Assembly: GCA_964566175.1 (NCBI GenBank)
Contig: CAZMHU010000002.1
Coordinates: 61,493 to 125,492, forward strand
Origin: SIG589 sp964566175
Lineage (GTDB): Bacteria; Bacillota; Clostridia; Oscillospirales; Acutalibacteraceae
DNA: 64,000 nt
Direction: 5' to 3'
The position numbers were made by a program, and so were the translations under genes. Below the pieces are notes generated by a model that saw only the letters and a list, made by a program, of their open reading frames with translations, had not been told where the DNA came from and did not search any database. Below, one piece after another: positions 42,326 through 52,414 of this stretch (position 1 is its first letter; each line of letters starts with the position of its first letter).

Positions 42326-43456
42326 TCAGTCAATATTCTTTATGTAGCAACGGCGACGCTTGTGCTGTTCTTTATCAAAATAACGCCATTGCGACAAAAC
42401 CTTGCTGTTGGTTTCAAGTTGCGGGCCCGTTTCGGCATATTTAATGCCGTTGCGCTCACAACTGTCACGCAGGTAGTCGAGAATAATCGCATTGACACCG
42501 GTTTTTTGTAAATCGGGGCGAACGGCGATTAAAAACATATCAATCGCATCGTTTTTCTTAAGCGCCTTCAACATCCCGAAAAAGCCGAACGGAAATATTC
42601 TGCCGCGACTTTTCTTGACAGCATCAGCCATTGATGGTGCACTTATTCCGAAAGCGACGAGTTCATCATTTCTGTCAAGCACAAAGCAAGCATAGTCGGG
42701 ATTTATCAGCGGAATAAACTTTTTAGTATACTTTTCAATCTGCTTATCCGATAAATCAACAACACCGTAAAGTGGCGAATAACAGATATTCACAAGTGAA
42801 AAAACCGACTTTATATATTTCTTGTAACCGAAACGGTTTTTAACCTTCGCAATATGAAAACCGTTACGCATTTTACAACGCTCGGCAACACGGTGCATTA
42901 GCACAGCCGCGTCACTGTCTTTTTCCGGAGCGGTGATTTTGTACTCTACCCAATCGGTGTCTTTTGCATATCCAAGCCGTTCCAGATGTTCATTATAATA
43001 CGGCTCGTTATAATACGTTATGAACATATTACGCTTATCAAAACCGTCAACAAGCATTCCTTCCCTGTCCAAATCACAAAAACCGAGAGGACCGTGAACC
43101 TGATTACAGCCCTTTTCCCTAGCAAAATCTTCAACCGCCTTAAAGAGGGCGGTTGAAACTTCGCTGTCGTCTATAAAATCAACCTGCGAAAAGCGCATAC
43201 GTTTCGTGTTCCACTTCTCATTTGCCTTATGGCTCAATATAGCACCGATACGTCCGACAATTTCGCCGTCACGGTATGCCAAAAAACAGCGTCCTTCACA
43301 ATATTCAAACGCCGGATTTTTCTTCTTGTCCCAGTCACTTAAATCGTCACCGTAGAACGCAGGCACAAAATATTTATTATCCTTATAAATCTTATTCGGA
43401 AAGTCGACAAATTTACGTAACTCACGCTTTGTCGTTACTTCTTTAACCAAAACCAC
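42326..43456 (-). CDS. GNAT-fold acyltransferase-like protein, function unknown
   Basis: A 376-residue protein. The N-terminal part (about 1-130) includes FLAYRDGEIVGRIGAILSH, typical of a GNAT acetyltransferase beta strand, followed by VHGPLGFCDLDREGML. The second half (about 230-370) has a further GNAT-like segment (AVRPDLQKTGVNAIILDYL). It resembles the YghO-like family. The start is GTG 43456 with AGGAGGGG. It has a consensus minus-strand promoter TTGACA (43507-43512), 17 bp, TAAAAT (43484-43489). Confidence 0.75.
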   Translation of the reverse strand: MVLVKEVTTKRELRKFVDFPNKIYKDNKYFVPAFYGDDLSDWDKKKNPAFEYCEGRCFLAYRDGEIVGRIGAILSHKANEKWNTKRMRFSQVDFIDDSEVSTALFKAVEDFAREKGCNQVHGPLGFCDLDREGMLVDGFDKRNMFITYYNEPYYNEHLERLGYAKDTDWVEYKITAPEKDSDAAVLMHRVAERCKMRNGFHIAKVKNRFGYKKYIKSVFSLVNICYSPLYGVVDLSDKQIEKYTKKFIPLINPDYACFVLDRNDELVAFGISAPSMADAVKKSRGRIFPFGFFGMLKALKKNDAIDMFLIAVRPDLQKTGVNAIILDYLRDSCERNGIKYAETGPQLETNSKVLSQWRYFDKEQHKRRRCYIKNID

Positions 43457-43483
43457 AATATCCCCTCCTGTTTCCCAACCGAT

Positions 43484-43512
43484 ATTTTACATTAATTATG
43501 TCGAAATGTCAA
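43484..43512 (-). promoter_or_regulatory. Sigma-A promoter for the GNAT-like gene
   Basis: Minus-strand TTGACA (43507-43512), 17-bp spacer, TAAAAT (43484-43489). Confidence 0.8.
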
Positions 43513-43611
43513 ACATTACAAACATTAAGATTTTATTAGTTTTTTATCCTTGATTAACACATTATTCATAATATGCTGATAAAATAGAATGGTTAACTGC
43601 GGAGGTGCAAA

Positions 43612-46248
43612 ATGCTGACATTAAAAAACATTAAAAAAACCTACACCACCGGCGATTCATCGGTTGAAGCATTAAAGTGTGTAAACCTTGAATTCCGCCA
43701 AAGTGAATTTGTGTCTATACTTGGTCAGTCCGGTTGCGGAAAGACAACGATGCTCAACATCATCGGCGGTCTTGATCGTTACACAGACGGCGACCTTAAA
43801 ATCAACGGCGTTTCCACAAAAACGTATAAAGATGCCGATTGGGATACCTACCGAAACCATATGGTAGGTTTTATATTCCAAAGTTACAATCTCATTCCTC
43901 ACCAATGTGTCCTTGCCAATGTTGAACTTGCACTGACACTCAGCGGTGTTGGCAAAAAGGAACGCAAAGAGCGCGCTATAAAGGCACTTGCCGATGTTGG
44001 ACTTGAAAAACAGATTTATAAAAAGCCCAACCAACTTTCGGGCGGACAGATGCAACGCGTTGCCATTGCTCGCGCCCTTGTCAACGACCCGCAAATTCTC
44101 CTTGCCGACGAACCGACGGGCGCTCTTGATTCCGAAACGAGCATTCAAGTTATGGAAATTTTGAAAAAGATTTCCAACGACAAACTTATTATTATGGTAA
44201 CCCACAATCCCGAACTCGCGGAAAAGTATTCTTCAAGAATAATCCGCCTGCTCGACGGAAACATCGTTGACGATTCCGCCCCCTATACAGCACCTGCAGC
44301 AGAAAAAGAAAACGAGGCTAAAAAAGGCAAAAAACAAAAGAAAGAAAAACGCCCCTCAATGTCCTTCTTTACAGCACTCTCGCTGAGTCTTAAAAACCTT
44401 ATGACGAAGAAAGCAAGGACTTTCTTGACCTCTTTTGCGGGCAGTATAGGCATAATCGGAATTGCACTCGTTTTATCGATATCAAACGGTATATCGCAAT
44501 ATATCAGCGACGTACAGGAAGAAACCCTCTCAAGTTATCCCCTGACCATACAGGAAACGACCGTCGATATGGATTCTATGGTTTCGTCGATTATGAAAGA
44601 AAAAGACAACAAAGAAGAACACGAACTCAAAAAAATCTATTCCAATAATGTTATGAGTTCTGTACTCAGCAATATGTCCGGCGATATAAAAATCAACAAT
44701 CTTTCCGCATTTAAAGATTATCTTGAAGACAAGGAAAGCAAACTGTCCGACCTTTCGACCGATATTCAGTATCTTTATTCTACCGTTATGAATGTTTACA
44801 AAGATACCGACGGAAAGCAGGTTAAAATCAACCCGAGCACCCTTTTCTCGGATATGATGGGGGCGGCGGGCGTTCAGAGCGGTGGCGGTATGTCAACCGC
44901 AATGAGTGGCACTGCCCTTTCCTCTTGGCGTGAGTTGATTGGAAACGATGAATTTATCGATAAACAGTATGATTTGGTTTACGGTGAGATGCCGAAAAAC
45001 TATGATGAACTCGTTCTGATTGTCGATAAAAACAACGAGATAACCGATATGTCACTTTACACATTAGGTATTCTCGACCAAGACGAACTTATGAATATTA
45101 TGAAAGATATTGCCGCCGGAAAAGAGGTTGAAAACAAAACCTCTTCCTTCAGTTATGAGGACATAACCTCTCTTTCGTATAAACTACTTGTAAATACCGA
45201 TTATTTCGAAAAAAGCGGCGATGTTTGGGTTGACAAGAGCGAAGATGAGGCTTTTGTGAACAAACAACTTGAGAATGCAATAAACCTTAAAATTGTCGGC
45301 ATTATATGTCCGTCGGAAGACTCGACAATGAGCAATGAAGCAGGCGCAATAGGCTATACCCACGCACTTGCCGAAGAACTTATAAACCGTGTCAATGAAA
45401 GCGAAGTCGCCAAAGCGCAGACCGAAAATCCCGATGTTGATATTTTCAGCGGACTTCGCTTTGATACAAAGGCAAGCGAGCCAACACTTGCCGATATTAC
45501 CGCATATGCCGCAACTCTTCCATCCGAGCAGAGAGAAATGTTTAATCAGTCGGTAGCGCAGATGAGGACCGCCGGAATGAGTGACGAACAAATTGCCGCA
45601 AATCTCTCATCACAACTTCCATCTTCAACCACCGAAAACACCTATTCGGGAAATCTTTTAAAACTCGGTATTTCCGATTTGGAAAGTCCGTCGGGCATAA
45701 ATATTTACGCAAAAGATTTTGCTTCAAAAGACGAAATTGAAGAAATTATAAAAGAATACAACAATATTGTTGCTGATGATGACAAAATCGAGTATACTGA
45801 TTACGTCGGAATGCTGATGTCTTCAATCACGACGATTATTAATGTTATAAGTTATATTCTTATCGCCTTTGTTGCGATTTCGCTTGTCGTATCGTCTATT
45901 ATGATAGGCATTATAACCTACATTTCGGTTCTCGAACGTACAAAGGAAATCGGTGTTCTGCGTTCTATAGGCGCATCAAAGCGTGATGTTTCGCGCGTAT
46001 TCAATGCGGAAACTTTGATAGAAGGTTTTGTCGCGGGTATTATCGGTATCGGTGTTACACTACTCCTAACAATCCCGATAAACGCCGTTATACAAAACCT
46101 CGCAAACATAAACGCCGCGGCAGTATTGCCGGCTAAAGCGGCGGTCGTGCTTGTTGCTATCAGTATGCTGTTAACCTATATCGCCGGTCTTATTCCCGCA
46201 AGATACGCATCGAAGAAAGACCCTGTTGTTGCGTTGAGAAGTGAATAA
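43612..46248 (+). CDS. Second MacB/FtsX-type ABC transporter, ATPase-permease fusion
   Basis: An 878-residue protein of the same layout as the 38045 gene. The ATPase domain has Walker A GQSGCGKTT (38-46), LSGGQ (142-146) and LLADEP (about 163-168). A highly basic linker (about 230-250, rich in Lys and Glu) precedes TM1 (about 268-290). An extracytoplasmic region of about 430 residues and three C-terminal helices follow. It has no adjacent two-component genes. Export of peptides or lipids is inferred. The SDR gene follows 22 bp later. Confidence 0.85.
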   Translation: MLTLKNIKKTYTTGDSSVEALKCVNLEFRQSEFVSILGQSGCGKTTMLNIIGGLDRYTDGDLKINGVSTKTYKDADWDTYRNHMVGFIFQSYNLIPHQCVLANVELALTLSGVGKKERKERAIKALADVGLEKQIYKKPNQLSGGQMQRVAIARALVNDPQILLADEPTGALDSETSIQVMEILKKISNDKLIIMVTHNPELAEKYSSRIIRLLDGNIVDDSAPYTAPAAEKENEAKKGKKQKKEKRPSMSFFTALSLSLKNLMTKKARTFLTSFAGSIGIIGIALVLSISNGISQYISDVQEETLSSYPLTIQETTVDMDSMVSSIMKEKDNKEEHELKKIYSNNVMSSVLSNMSGDIKINNLSAFKDYLEDKESKLSDLSTDIQYLYSTVMNVYKDTDGKQVKINPSTLFSDMMGAAGVQSGGGMSTAMSGTALSSWRELIGNDEFIDKQYDLVYGEMPKNYDELVLIVDKNNEITDMSLYTLGILDQDELMNIMKDIAAGKEVENKTSSFSYEDITSLSYKLLVNTDYFEKSGDVWVDKSEDEAFVNKQLENAINLKIVGIICPSEDSTMSNEAGAIGYTHALAEELINRVNESEVAKAQTENPDVDIFSGLRFDTKASEPTLADITAYAATLPSEQREMFNQSVAQMRTAGMSDEQIAANLSSQLPSSTTENTYSGNLLKLGISDLESPSGINIYAKDFASKDEIEEIIKEYNNIVADDDKIEYTDYVGMLMSSITTIINVISYILIAFVAISLVVSSIMIGIITYISVLERTKEIGVLRSIGASKRDVSRVFNAETLIEGFVAGIIGIGVTLLLTIPINAVIQNLANINAAAVLPAKAAVVLVAISMLLTYIAGLIPARYASKKDPVVALRSE

Positions 46249-46270
46249 TATTTTTCGGAGTGGTAAAAAA

Positions 46271-47053
46271 ATGAATAAAACGGCACTGATAACAGGTGCA
46301 TCAAGCGGTCTCGGACTGTCTCTTGCTAAACTTTTCGCAAAAGACGGATATGATCTTGTAATAACTGCACGAAGTGAAGAAAAACTCTCAAAAATAAAAA
46401 ACGAAATCGAAAGCACATATGGTACGCAAGTTTTCCTTTTTCCAGCCGATTTATCAAATGCTGATGCGCCGGAAAGCATTTTTAAATTCACGTCTGAAAA
46501 CGGCATTTTCGTTGATGTTCTCATAAATAACGCAGGGTTCGGTGATTTCGGAGAATTTTGCGAATGTGATATGCAAAAGCAGACCGATATGATTAACGTA
46601 AACATAACATCGCTCACAAAACTCTGCAGACTTTATGTTGAGCCGATGGTTAAAAACGGCGGCGGAAAAATTCTTAATATGGCTTCAATAGCCGCGTTTC
46701 AGGCAGGACCTCTTATGTCGGTATACTATGCCACAAAAGCCTATGTTCTCTCGCTGAGTGAGGCACTGTCTGAAGAACTTAAAGGAACGGGTGTAGGCAT
46801 TACCGCCGTATGTCCCGGCCCGACGAAAACAGGCTTTGAGAGTGCCGCAGACCTCAGCACATCGGGACTTTTTAAAAACCTTAAAAACGCCACCGCGGAT
46901 GAGGTTGCGCTTTACGGATATAAAAGCCTTAACAAAGGTAAAACGATTGCAATACACGGTATCGGAAACCGCCTGACGGTTTTTGCATCAAAACTCGCTC
47001 CTCGCGTACTTGTTCGCAAAGCCGTTTACGCAATACAAAAGCCTTGCAAATAA
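46271..47053 (+). CDS. SDR-family short-chain dehydrogenase
   Basis: A 260-residue enzyme with the cofactor site GASSGLG, NNAG, the catalytic Ser (MASIAAF) and Tyr/Lys (YYATKAY). The C-terminal extension (about 215-260) resembles DltE-type classical SDR proteins. ATG 46271 follows CGGAG. It shares a short gap with the ABC fusion, so co-transcription is likely, but the substrate is unknown. Confidence 0.85.
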   Translation: MNKTALITGASSGLGLSLAKLFAKDGYDLVITARSEEKLSKIKNEIESTYGTQVFLFPADLSNADAPESIFKFTSENGIFVDVLINNAGFGDFGEFCECDMQKQTDMINVNITSLTKLCRLYVEPMVKNGGGKILNMASIAAFQAGPLMSVYYATKAYVLSLSEALSEELKGTGVGITAVCPGPTKTGFESAADLSTSGLFKNLKNATADEVALYGYKSLNKGKTIAIHGIGNRLTVFASKLAPRVLVRKAVYAIQKPCK

Positions 47054-47060
47054 ATTTATG

Positions 47061-47085
47061 AAAAGCGCCGTTTTTCGGCGCTTTT
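47061..47085 (+). terminator. Terminator after the SDR gene
   Basis: Arms AAAAGCGCCG (47061-47070) and CGGCGCTTTT (47076-47085) around TTTTT, followed by further T. Confidence 0.86.
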
Positions 47086-47121
47086 TCTTTTAAAAAAACA
47101 TAGAAAACCGCACAAAATAAA

Positions 47122-47150
47122 TTGACAAAAAACACCGTATAATATATAAT
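47122..47150 (+). promoter_or_regulatory. Sigma-A promoter for the rnf operon
   Basis: TTGACA (47122-47127), 17-bp spacer, TATAAT (47145-47150), an exact consensus promoter before rnfC at 47183. Confidence 0.9.
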
Positions 47151-47182
47151 AAATTAGTTATTTTGTTTTAGGAGTTGAGTGT

Positions 47183-48499
47183 ATGCTGCGTTTACCACTC
47201 TCAGGAGTTAAAGTACCGCACTTAAAAAACACTGCCGACAGCAATTCTTTAAGAATGCCCTGTCCGCAGGTTGTCACAATACCCGTTTCACAGCATATAG
47301 GCGCACCCGCAAAACCGATTGTAAAGGTCGGCGACAGTGTCCTTGTCGGACAGTTGATTGCCGAGGCAGACGGTTTTGTCAGCGCGCCTGTTCACGCGAG
47401 CGTTTCGGGCGTTGTTAAAAAAATCGAGGATATCCAGTTGAGCAACGGCTCATATTCGCCGGCTATTGTTATCGAATCCGACGGCAATATGACCCTTGCC
47501 GACAACGTAAAACCGCAAAATGTCACTTCATACGACAGTTTTATTGACGCCGTTCGCAACAGTGGCGCTGTCGGTTTGGGTGGTGCCGGTTTCCCCACTG
47601 CCGCAAAACTTGATATTAAAGATACTTCCCGCATTGATACCATAATAATCAACGGCGCGGAATGTGAACCCTATATCACTAGTGATACAAGAACTATGCT
47701 TGAAAGCGCCGATTTAATTTGTGACGGTCTTGCGCTGCTTCACAAATATCTTGACGCGAAGAATATCGTTATCGGAATCGAAAGCAACAAGAAAAAATGT
47801 ATAAAACTGCTTTCCGAAAAGACCGCTGATATGCCCTATGTTAAGGTTAAATCTTTGAAATCGATTTATCCACAGGGCGGTGAAAAAGTTTTGATTTATA
47901 ACATAACAGGTCGAATTGTACCGGAAGGCAAACTGCCTATCCACGTCGGTGTTATAGTATTAAACTGTACTACCGTTGCGTCAGTAGCAAACTATATTAA
48001 CAACGGCATACCGGTCATCGAAAAGTGCATAACGGTTGACGGCTCTGCCGTTGCCAAACCCTGTAACGTTTTCGCACCTATCGGTGCATCGGTTGAAGAT
48101 GTTATTAACTTCTGCGGAGGCTTTAAAACCGAACCGCACAAAATTCTCTACGGCGGCCCGATGATGGGCATTGCTCTAAACAGTGTCAGTGCGCCCATTG
48201 TCAAGAACAATAACGCCATTATCGCACTCGATGAAGCGGACTCCACCCCGCAGGAAACCACTCCCTGCATTCGTTGCGGAAAATGCGTTTCCGCCTGTCC
48301 GCTGAAACTCAATCCGGTTGCAATCACCAAGGCGTATAAACAGCGTGACACCGCAAGACTTGCCGAGGTTAAAGTCAATCTTTGTATGGAATGCGGATGT
48401 TGTTCCTTTATCTGTCCCACAAAGCAACCCCTTGTTCAGCGTAACAAACTGGCAAAGGCGTTGCTCAAAAACGAACAAAACAAGGAGGCGACAAAATGA
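47183..48499 (+). CDS. rnfC: Rnf complex subunit C (NADH-binding)
   Basis: A 438-residue subunit of the Na+- or H+-translocating ferredoxin:NAD+ oxidoreductase. N-terminal barrel-sandwich domain, then FMN/NADH-binding fold with GLGGAGFPTAAKL and NGAECEPY. Two [4Fe-4S] motifs close the protein: CIRCGKCVSACP and CMECGCCSFICP. It overlaps rnfD by 4 bp. It oxidises or reduces NADH on the cytoplasmic side. Confidence 0.97.
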   Translation: MLRLPLSGVKVPHLKNTADSNSLRMPCPQVVTIPVSQHIGAPAKPIVKVGDSVLVGQLIAEADGFVSAPVHASVSGVVKKIEDIQLSNGSYSPAIVIESDGNMTLADNVKPQNVTSYDSFIDAVRNSGAVGLGGAGFPTAAKLDIKDTSRIDTIIINGAECEPYITSDTRTMLESADLICDGLALLHKYLDAKNIVIGIESNKKKCIKLLSEKTADMPYVKVKSLKSIYPQGGEKVLIYNITGRIVPEGKLPIHVGVIVLNCTTVASVANYINNGIPVIEKCITVDGSAVAKPCNVFAPIGASVEDVINFCGGFKTEPHKILYGGPMMGIALNSVSAPIVKNNNAIIALDEADSTPQETTPCIRCGKCVSACPLKLNPVAITKAYKQRDTARLAEVKVNLCMECGCCSFICPTKQPLVQRNKLAKALLKNEQNKEATK

Positions 48500-49419
48500 G
48501 CAAATTGACCGTTTCGGTATCACCGCATATTCAAAGCAAACGCACTACAACAGGCATTATGCTTGATGTTATAATCGCACTTATGCCCGCGGTTGTTGCC
48601 TCTGTTATTATTTTCGGAGTACGCAGTTTGTTGCTTGTCTTCACAAGTGTTGCCGCCGCTGTTTTTGCAGAATACGCTTTTGAAAAGATTTGCAAAAAGG
48701 ACAATACAATATATGATTTGTCGGCTGTAGTAACCGGCGTTATTCTCGCTCTCAACGTTCCGGCAACACTCCCCCTTTGGCAAATGGCGGTTGGTGCTGT
48801 GTTTGCCATTGTTGTCGTTAAGGGACTTTTCGGCGGAATAGGACAAAACTTTGCCAACCCCGCCGCAACAGCACGTGTTATGATGGTGCTTTCTTTCGGA
48901 AACACAATGACCGCAAGTGTTTTTCCGCAAAACGACACCGTTTCGTCGGCTACACCTATGGCACTTTTGAGTTCCGGTGCGGCGCACAAAGTTCCCGACG
49001 TTTTAGACCTCTTCCTCGGTAATTGCGGCGGTGCTTTGGGCGAAACCTGCACATTGGCAATTCTTCTCGGTTTTATATATCTTCTTGCCCGCCGTGTTAT
49101 CACATGGCACACACCATTTGCCTTCATTGCAACGGTATTCCTTTGCACTTGGCTTCTCGGTCTTCCCCCGCTTACCGAAATTTTGTCGGGCGGACTTATG
49201 CTTGGTGCCGTCTTTATGGCGACCGACTATTCAAGCACACCTATAAACTCACGCGGACGTTTGATTTTCGGTATCGGTTGCGGTCTTATCACCGTGCTTA
49301 TCAGAAAATGGGGCAGTTATCCCGAAGGCGTTTCCTTTGCAATTCTGCTTATGAACATTTTAACGCCCTATATTGACAAGTGGAGTTTTATGCGTCCGCT
49401 CGGAGGTGCTAAGAAATGA
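48496..49419 (+). CDS. rnfD: Rnf complex subunit D
   Basis: A 307-residue membrane subunit with about nine helices. The SPHIQSKRTT start and the FMN-threonine segment near DYSSTPIN (about residue 248) match the family. FMN is attached covalently in studied members. It overlaps rnfG by 4 bp. Confidence 0.96.
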   Translation: MSKLTVSVSPHIQSKRTTTGIMLDVIIALMPAVVASVIIFGVRSLLLVFTSVAAAVFAEYAFEKICKKDNTIYDLSAVVTGVILALNVPATLPLWQMAVGAVFAIVVVKGLFGGIGQNFANPAATARVMMVLSFGNTMTASVFPQNDTVSSATPMALLSSGAAHKVPDVLDLFLGNCGGALGETCTLAILLGFIYLLARRVITWHTPFAFIATVFLCTWLLGLPPLTEILSGGLMLGAVFMATDYSSTPINSRGRLIFGIGCGLITVLIRKWGSYPEGVSFAILLMNILTPYIDKWSFMRPLGGAKK

Positions 49420-49943
49420 AAAACACCTATGTAAAAAGTGTTACGGTTCTGTTCACAATATGTTTGACGGTTGCGGTGCTCTTGGCTCTTGTAAATTCCT
49501 TTACAGCACCTGTAATTACCGAGGCTCAGAAAAAAGCCGAAACAGCTTCCCTTGCCGAAGTTTTGCCCGAAGCGACAGATTTTGAAAAACTATCCCTTGC
49601 CGACGGCACTCCCGAAACCGTAAACGGAATTTATAAAGATAAAGGTGGTAGCGGATATGCAATATCTCTCGCCACTTCATCACAGTACAGCAATGGCGAT
49701 ATGCTTATTTCCGTCGGTATATCTTCCGACGGAACAATCAAAGGCATAAAACTTATGGCATACACCGAATCGAAAGATTTCGGTGCGGACTATCCGAATA
49801 GTTTTATCGGAAAAGATTCCACACTTTCGGGTGTTGATACCGTAGCGGGTGTCACCTACTCTTCCAATGCCTTTAAGAATGCCGTCAGCGATGCTTTTGC
49901 GGGACTTTCGGCTCTCGGCATTGATTTTAAGGAGGCAGAGTAA
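49416..49943 (+). CDS. rnfG: Rnf complex subunit G
   Basis: A 175-residue subunit with one N-terminal helix (about 8-30) and an outside FMN-binding domain. The flavinylation segment DTVAGVTYSSNAF (about residue 140-152) provides the attachment Thr. The neighbouring base of that motif is Val rather than the usual Ala before Thr. The gene is tightly packed between rnfD and rnfE. Confidence 0.95.
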   Translation: MKNTYVKSVTVLFTICLTVAVLLALVNSFTAPVITEAQKKAETASLAEVLPEATDFEKLSLADGTPETVNGIYKDKGGSGYAISLATSSQYSNGDMLISVGISSDGTIKGIKLMAYTESKDFGADYPNSFIGKDSTLSGVDTVAGVTYSSNAFKNAVSDAFAGLSALGIDFKEAE

Positions 49944-50623
49944 TGAACAAAGGTAAACTTTCAATATTATTAAAGGGTCTTATCCGTGAAAACCCTGTGT
50001 TTGTGCTTGTTCTCGGAACTTGCCCCACTCTTGCCGTTACCGACTCGGTCAGCCGAGCACTCGGAATGGGACTTGCGGCTGCTGCCGTGCTTGTTTGCTC
50101 AAATATGGCAATATCCGCACTTCGCAATATTATTCCGGACACTGTCAGAATACCGGCGTATATCGTTGTTATCGCGGGATTTGTTACAATGGTTCAAATG
50201 CTGATGCAGGCATATCTTCCCTCACTTTTCGAAGCACTCGGCACATATCTTGCGCTTATCGTCGTAAACTGTATAATCCTCGGTCGTGCCGAAATGTTTG
50301 CACGCGAACACACGGTAATCGACTCCGCCTTGGACGGTATCGGAATGGGACTCGGATTTACACTCGCACTGCTTTGTATGTCAACCGTACGTGAAATTCT
50401 CGGAAACGGAAGTTGGCTCGGAATTGAAATTCCTTTCCTTAAAAACTACACCATTCCTTTCTTTAATCAGTCCCCCGGGGGCTTCTTTGTCTTCGGCTGC
50501 CTGATTGCGACTGTAAACATACTGACAAAAGGCAAGGCAATAAAGAAAAAGGAATTCGGTTGCGAGGGCTGTCCTTCCTATAAAACCTGTCATATTGACG
50601 CTGTTGTAAAGGAGGACGAATAA
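49943..50623 (+). CDS. rnfE: Rnf complex subunit E
   Basis: A 226-residue membrane subunit of the RnfA/E family, with GTCPTLAVT near residue 28 and about six helices. The C-terminus has a Cys-containing tail (CEGCPSYKTC). It pairs with RnfA in the membrane core. The start codon abuts the rnfG stop. Confidence 0.95.
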   Translation: MNKGKLSILLKGLIRENPVFVLVLGTCPTLAVTDSVSRALGMGLAAAAVLVCSNMAISALRNIIPDTVRIPAYIVVIAGFVTMVQMLMQAYLPSLFEALGTYLALIVVNCIILGRAEMFAREHTVIDSALDGIGMGLGFTLALLCMSTVREILGNGSWLGIEIPFLKNYTIPFFNQSPGGFFVFGCLIATVNILTKGKAIKKKEFGCEGCPSYKTCHIDAVVKEDE

Positions 50624-50624
50624 T

Positions 50625-51218
50625 ATGCTTAAAAACCTTGTCGTTATCCTTATGACGAGTGTACTCGTCAACAATTACGTTCTTAACAAATTTTTGGGCA
50701 TCTGTCCGTTTTTGGGCGTTTCCAAAAAGTTAAATCAAGCAACAGGTATGGGTCTTGCCGTTATTTTCGTTATGCTTGTTGCAACGGCAGTCACTTGGCC
50801 GATACAGATGTTCGTGCTCAACAAACTCGGCCTTGAATATATGCAGACTATTGTATTTATACTTGTTATCGCCGCATTGGTACAGTTTGTTGAAATCGTG
50901 CTGAAAAAATATATGCCGGCACTTCATAAATCACTCGGCGTATATCTCCCCCTTATTACAACAAACTGCGCCGTTTTGGGTGTTACCATTAACAACATAA
51001 AGGACGAATATACCTTTATTGAATCAATGGTGAGTTCACTCGGTTGCGGACTCGGTTTCTTGCTGGCAATGGTGCTCTTTTCGGGCGTACGCTCACGTCT
51101 TGACAGTGATAACATTCCGCAAAGTTTTAAAGGTCTTCCCATAACACTGCTTGCCGCGTCAATAGTTTCGCTTGCCTTTTTCGGCTTTGCGGGTGTTGTC
51201 GATAATCTTTTCGCTTAA
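50625..51218 (+). CDS. rnfA: Rnf complex subunit A
   Basis: A 197-residue membrane subunit with about six helices and the motifs NKFLGICPFLGVS and TTNCAVLGV, whose cysteines hold the membrane-embedded [2Fe-2S] centre in studied complexes. It follows rnfE directly and precedes rnfB by 13 bp. Confidence 0.96.
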   Translation: MLKNLVVILMTSVLVNNYVLNKFLGICPFLGVSKKLNQATGMGLAVIFVMLVATAVTWPIQMFVLNKLGLEYMQTIVFILVIAALVQFVEIVLKKYMPALHKSLGVYLPLITTNCAVLGVTINNIKDEYTFIESMVSSLGCGLGFLLAMVLFSGVRSRLDSDNIPQSFKGLPITLLAASIVSLAFFGFAGVVDNLFA

Positions 51219-51231
51219 AGGAGGGTGCGCT

Positions 51232-52056
51232 ATGTCAGAACTTTTAATAACTCTTTTAACAGCCGCCGGTGTTGTTGCCGGTATCGGTCTGCTTTGCGCG
51301 CTTCTTTTAACTGTTTCTTCAAAATTCCTCTCGGTAAAAGAAGATGAGCGTGTCCAAAAAATACGCGGTTGCCTCCCCGGTGCGAACTGCGGTGCTTGCG
51401 GTTTTGCGGGATGTGACGGCTACGCCGACGCTATTGTAAATTCGGAAGGTGTAAAGACAAACCTCTGCGTCCCCGGCGGAGAGGCTGTGGCAAAAAACAT
51501 TTCCGAAATTATGGGAGTCGATTTTGAAAACGTTGATGCTTCTGTTGCCTTTGTTCAGTGTAACGGCAACTGCTCTGCGACTTCAAAACGCTTTGATTAC
51601 AACGGAATAACGACCTGTTCTGCCGCGTCACTCCTCTACGGTGGTGACGGAAAGTGTTCTTACGGTTGTTTGGGTTTCGGCGATTGTGCCGCCGCCTGTC
51701 CAACCGACAGCATTTGCATTGAAAACGGCATTGCACACATCGACCCGCGCAGTTGTATCGGTTGCGGTATTTGTACCGAACGCTGTCCAAAACACTTAAT
51801 CGCTTTGCGCTCTGTCAAAAAGCCTGTCTATGTTTCGTGCAGTAACAAAGAAAAAGGTGCTTTGGCCCGCAAGGAATGCAAAAATTCCTGTATCGGTTGC
51901 AAGCGCTGTGAAAACTCCTGCCCTGTCGGTGCTATTAAGGTCACGGACAATCTTGCACGTGTAGATTACGAAAAATGTATCGGTTGTAAAAAGTGTTCGG
52001 ACATATGCCCGATGGGCTGTATTTCGGTTTGCGAAAATGAAACTGAAAAAAACTGA
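51232..52056 (+). CDS. rnfB: Rnf complex subunit B (ferredoxin-like, electron entry)
   Basis: A 274-residue subunit with one N-terminal helix, the cysteine motif CLPGANCGACGFAGC (4Fe-4S), and further clusters around CIGCGICTERCP, CIGCKRCENSCP and CIGCKKCSDICP. It accepts electrons from ferredoxin. The ATG at 51232 follows GGAGG. It overlaps the NusG-II gene by about 20 bp. Confidence 0.95.
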   Translation: MSELLITLLTAAGVVAGIGLLCALLLTVSSKFLSVKEDERVQKIRGCLPGANCGACGFAGCDGYADAIVNSEGVKTNLCVPGGEAVAKNISEIMGVDFENVDASVAFVQCNGNCSATSKRFDYNGITTCSAASLLYGGDGKCSYGCLGFGDCAAACPTDSICIENGIAHIDPRSCIGCGICTERCPKHLIALRSVKKPVYVSCSNKEKGALARKECKNSCIGCKRCENSCPVGAIKVTDNLARVDYEKCIGCKKCSDICPMGCISVCENETEKN

Positions 52057-52402
52057 TATAATTCTGATTGCAATACTTGCCGTCGCAACTGCGGCGGCAT
52101 TCATCTTTATTGCACTCACGGCAAACAGCGGCGAATATGTTTCTGTCAGCGTTGACGGCGAAATAACCGCACACTACCCGCTTGACACCGATATTACCGT
52201 ACGTATCGGAACGGACGCTCACGGCAATACTCTTGTTATAAAAGACGGTACTGCACGCATTACCGACGCCACCTGCCCCGACCGACTTTGCGAAAGTCAA
52301 GGTACGGTTTCACACGGCGGTCAGTGTATTGTCTGTCTGCCGAACAAAACCGTAATAACGGTTGTTTCCGACAAAAACTCGCCTAACGATTTTTTGCAAT
52401 AA
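52037..52402 (+). CDS. NusG domain II-containing protein
   Basis: A 121-residue protein with one N-terminal helix (about 8-28) and an outside beta-rich domain with CPDRLCESQG and CIVCLPNK. This NusG-II family is usually found next to rnf or ApbE genes. The role is unknown; a part in FMN transfer or quality control of Rnf is inferred. It overlaps rnfB and runs into the Gx transporter. Confidence 0.82.
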   Translation: MKLKKTDIILIAILAVATAAAFIFIALTANSGEYVSVSVDGEITAHYPLDTDITVRIGTDAHGNTLVIKDGTARITDATCPDRLCESQGTVSHGGQCIVCLPNKTVITVVSDKNSPNDFLQ

Positions 52403-52414
52403 AAGGAGAGCATT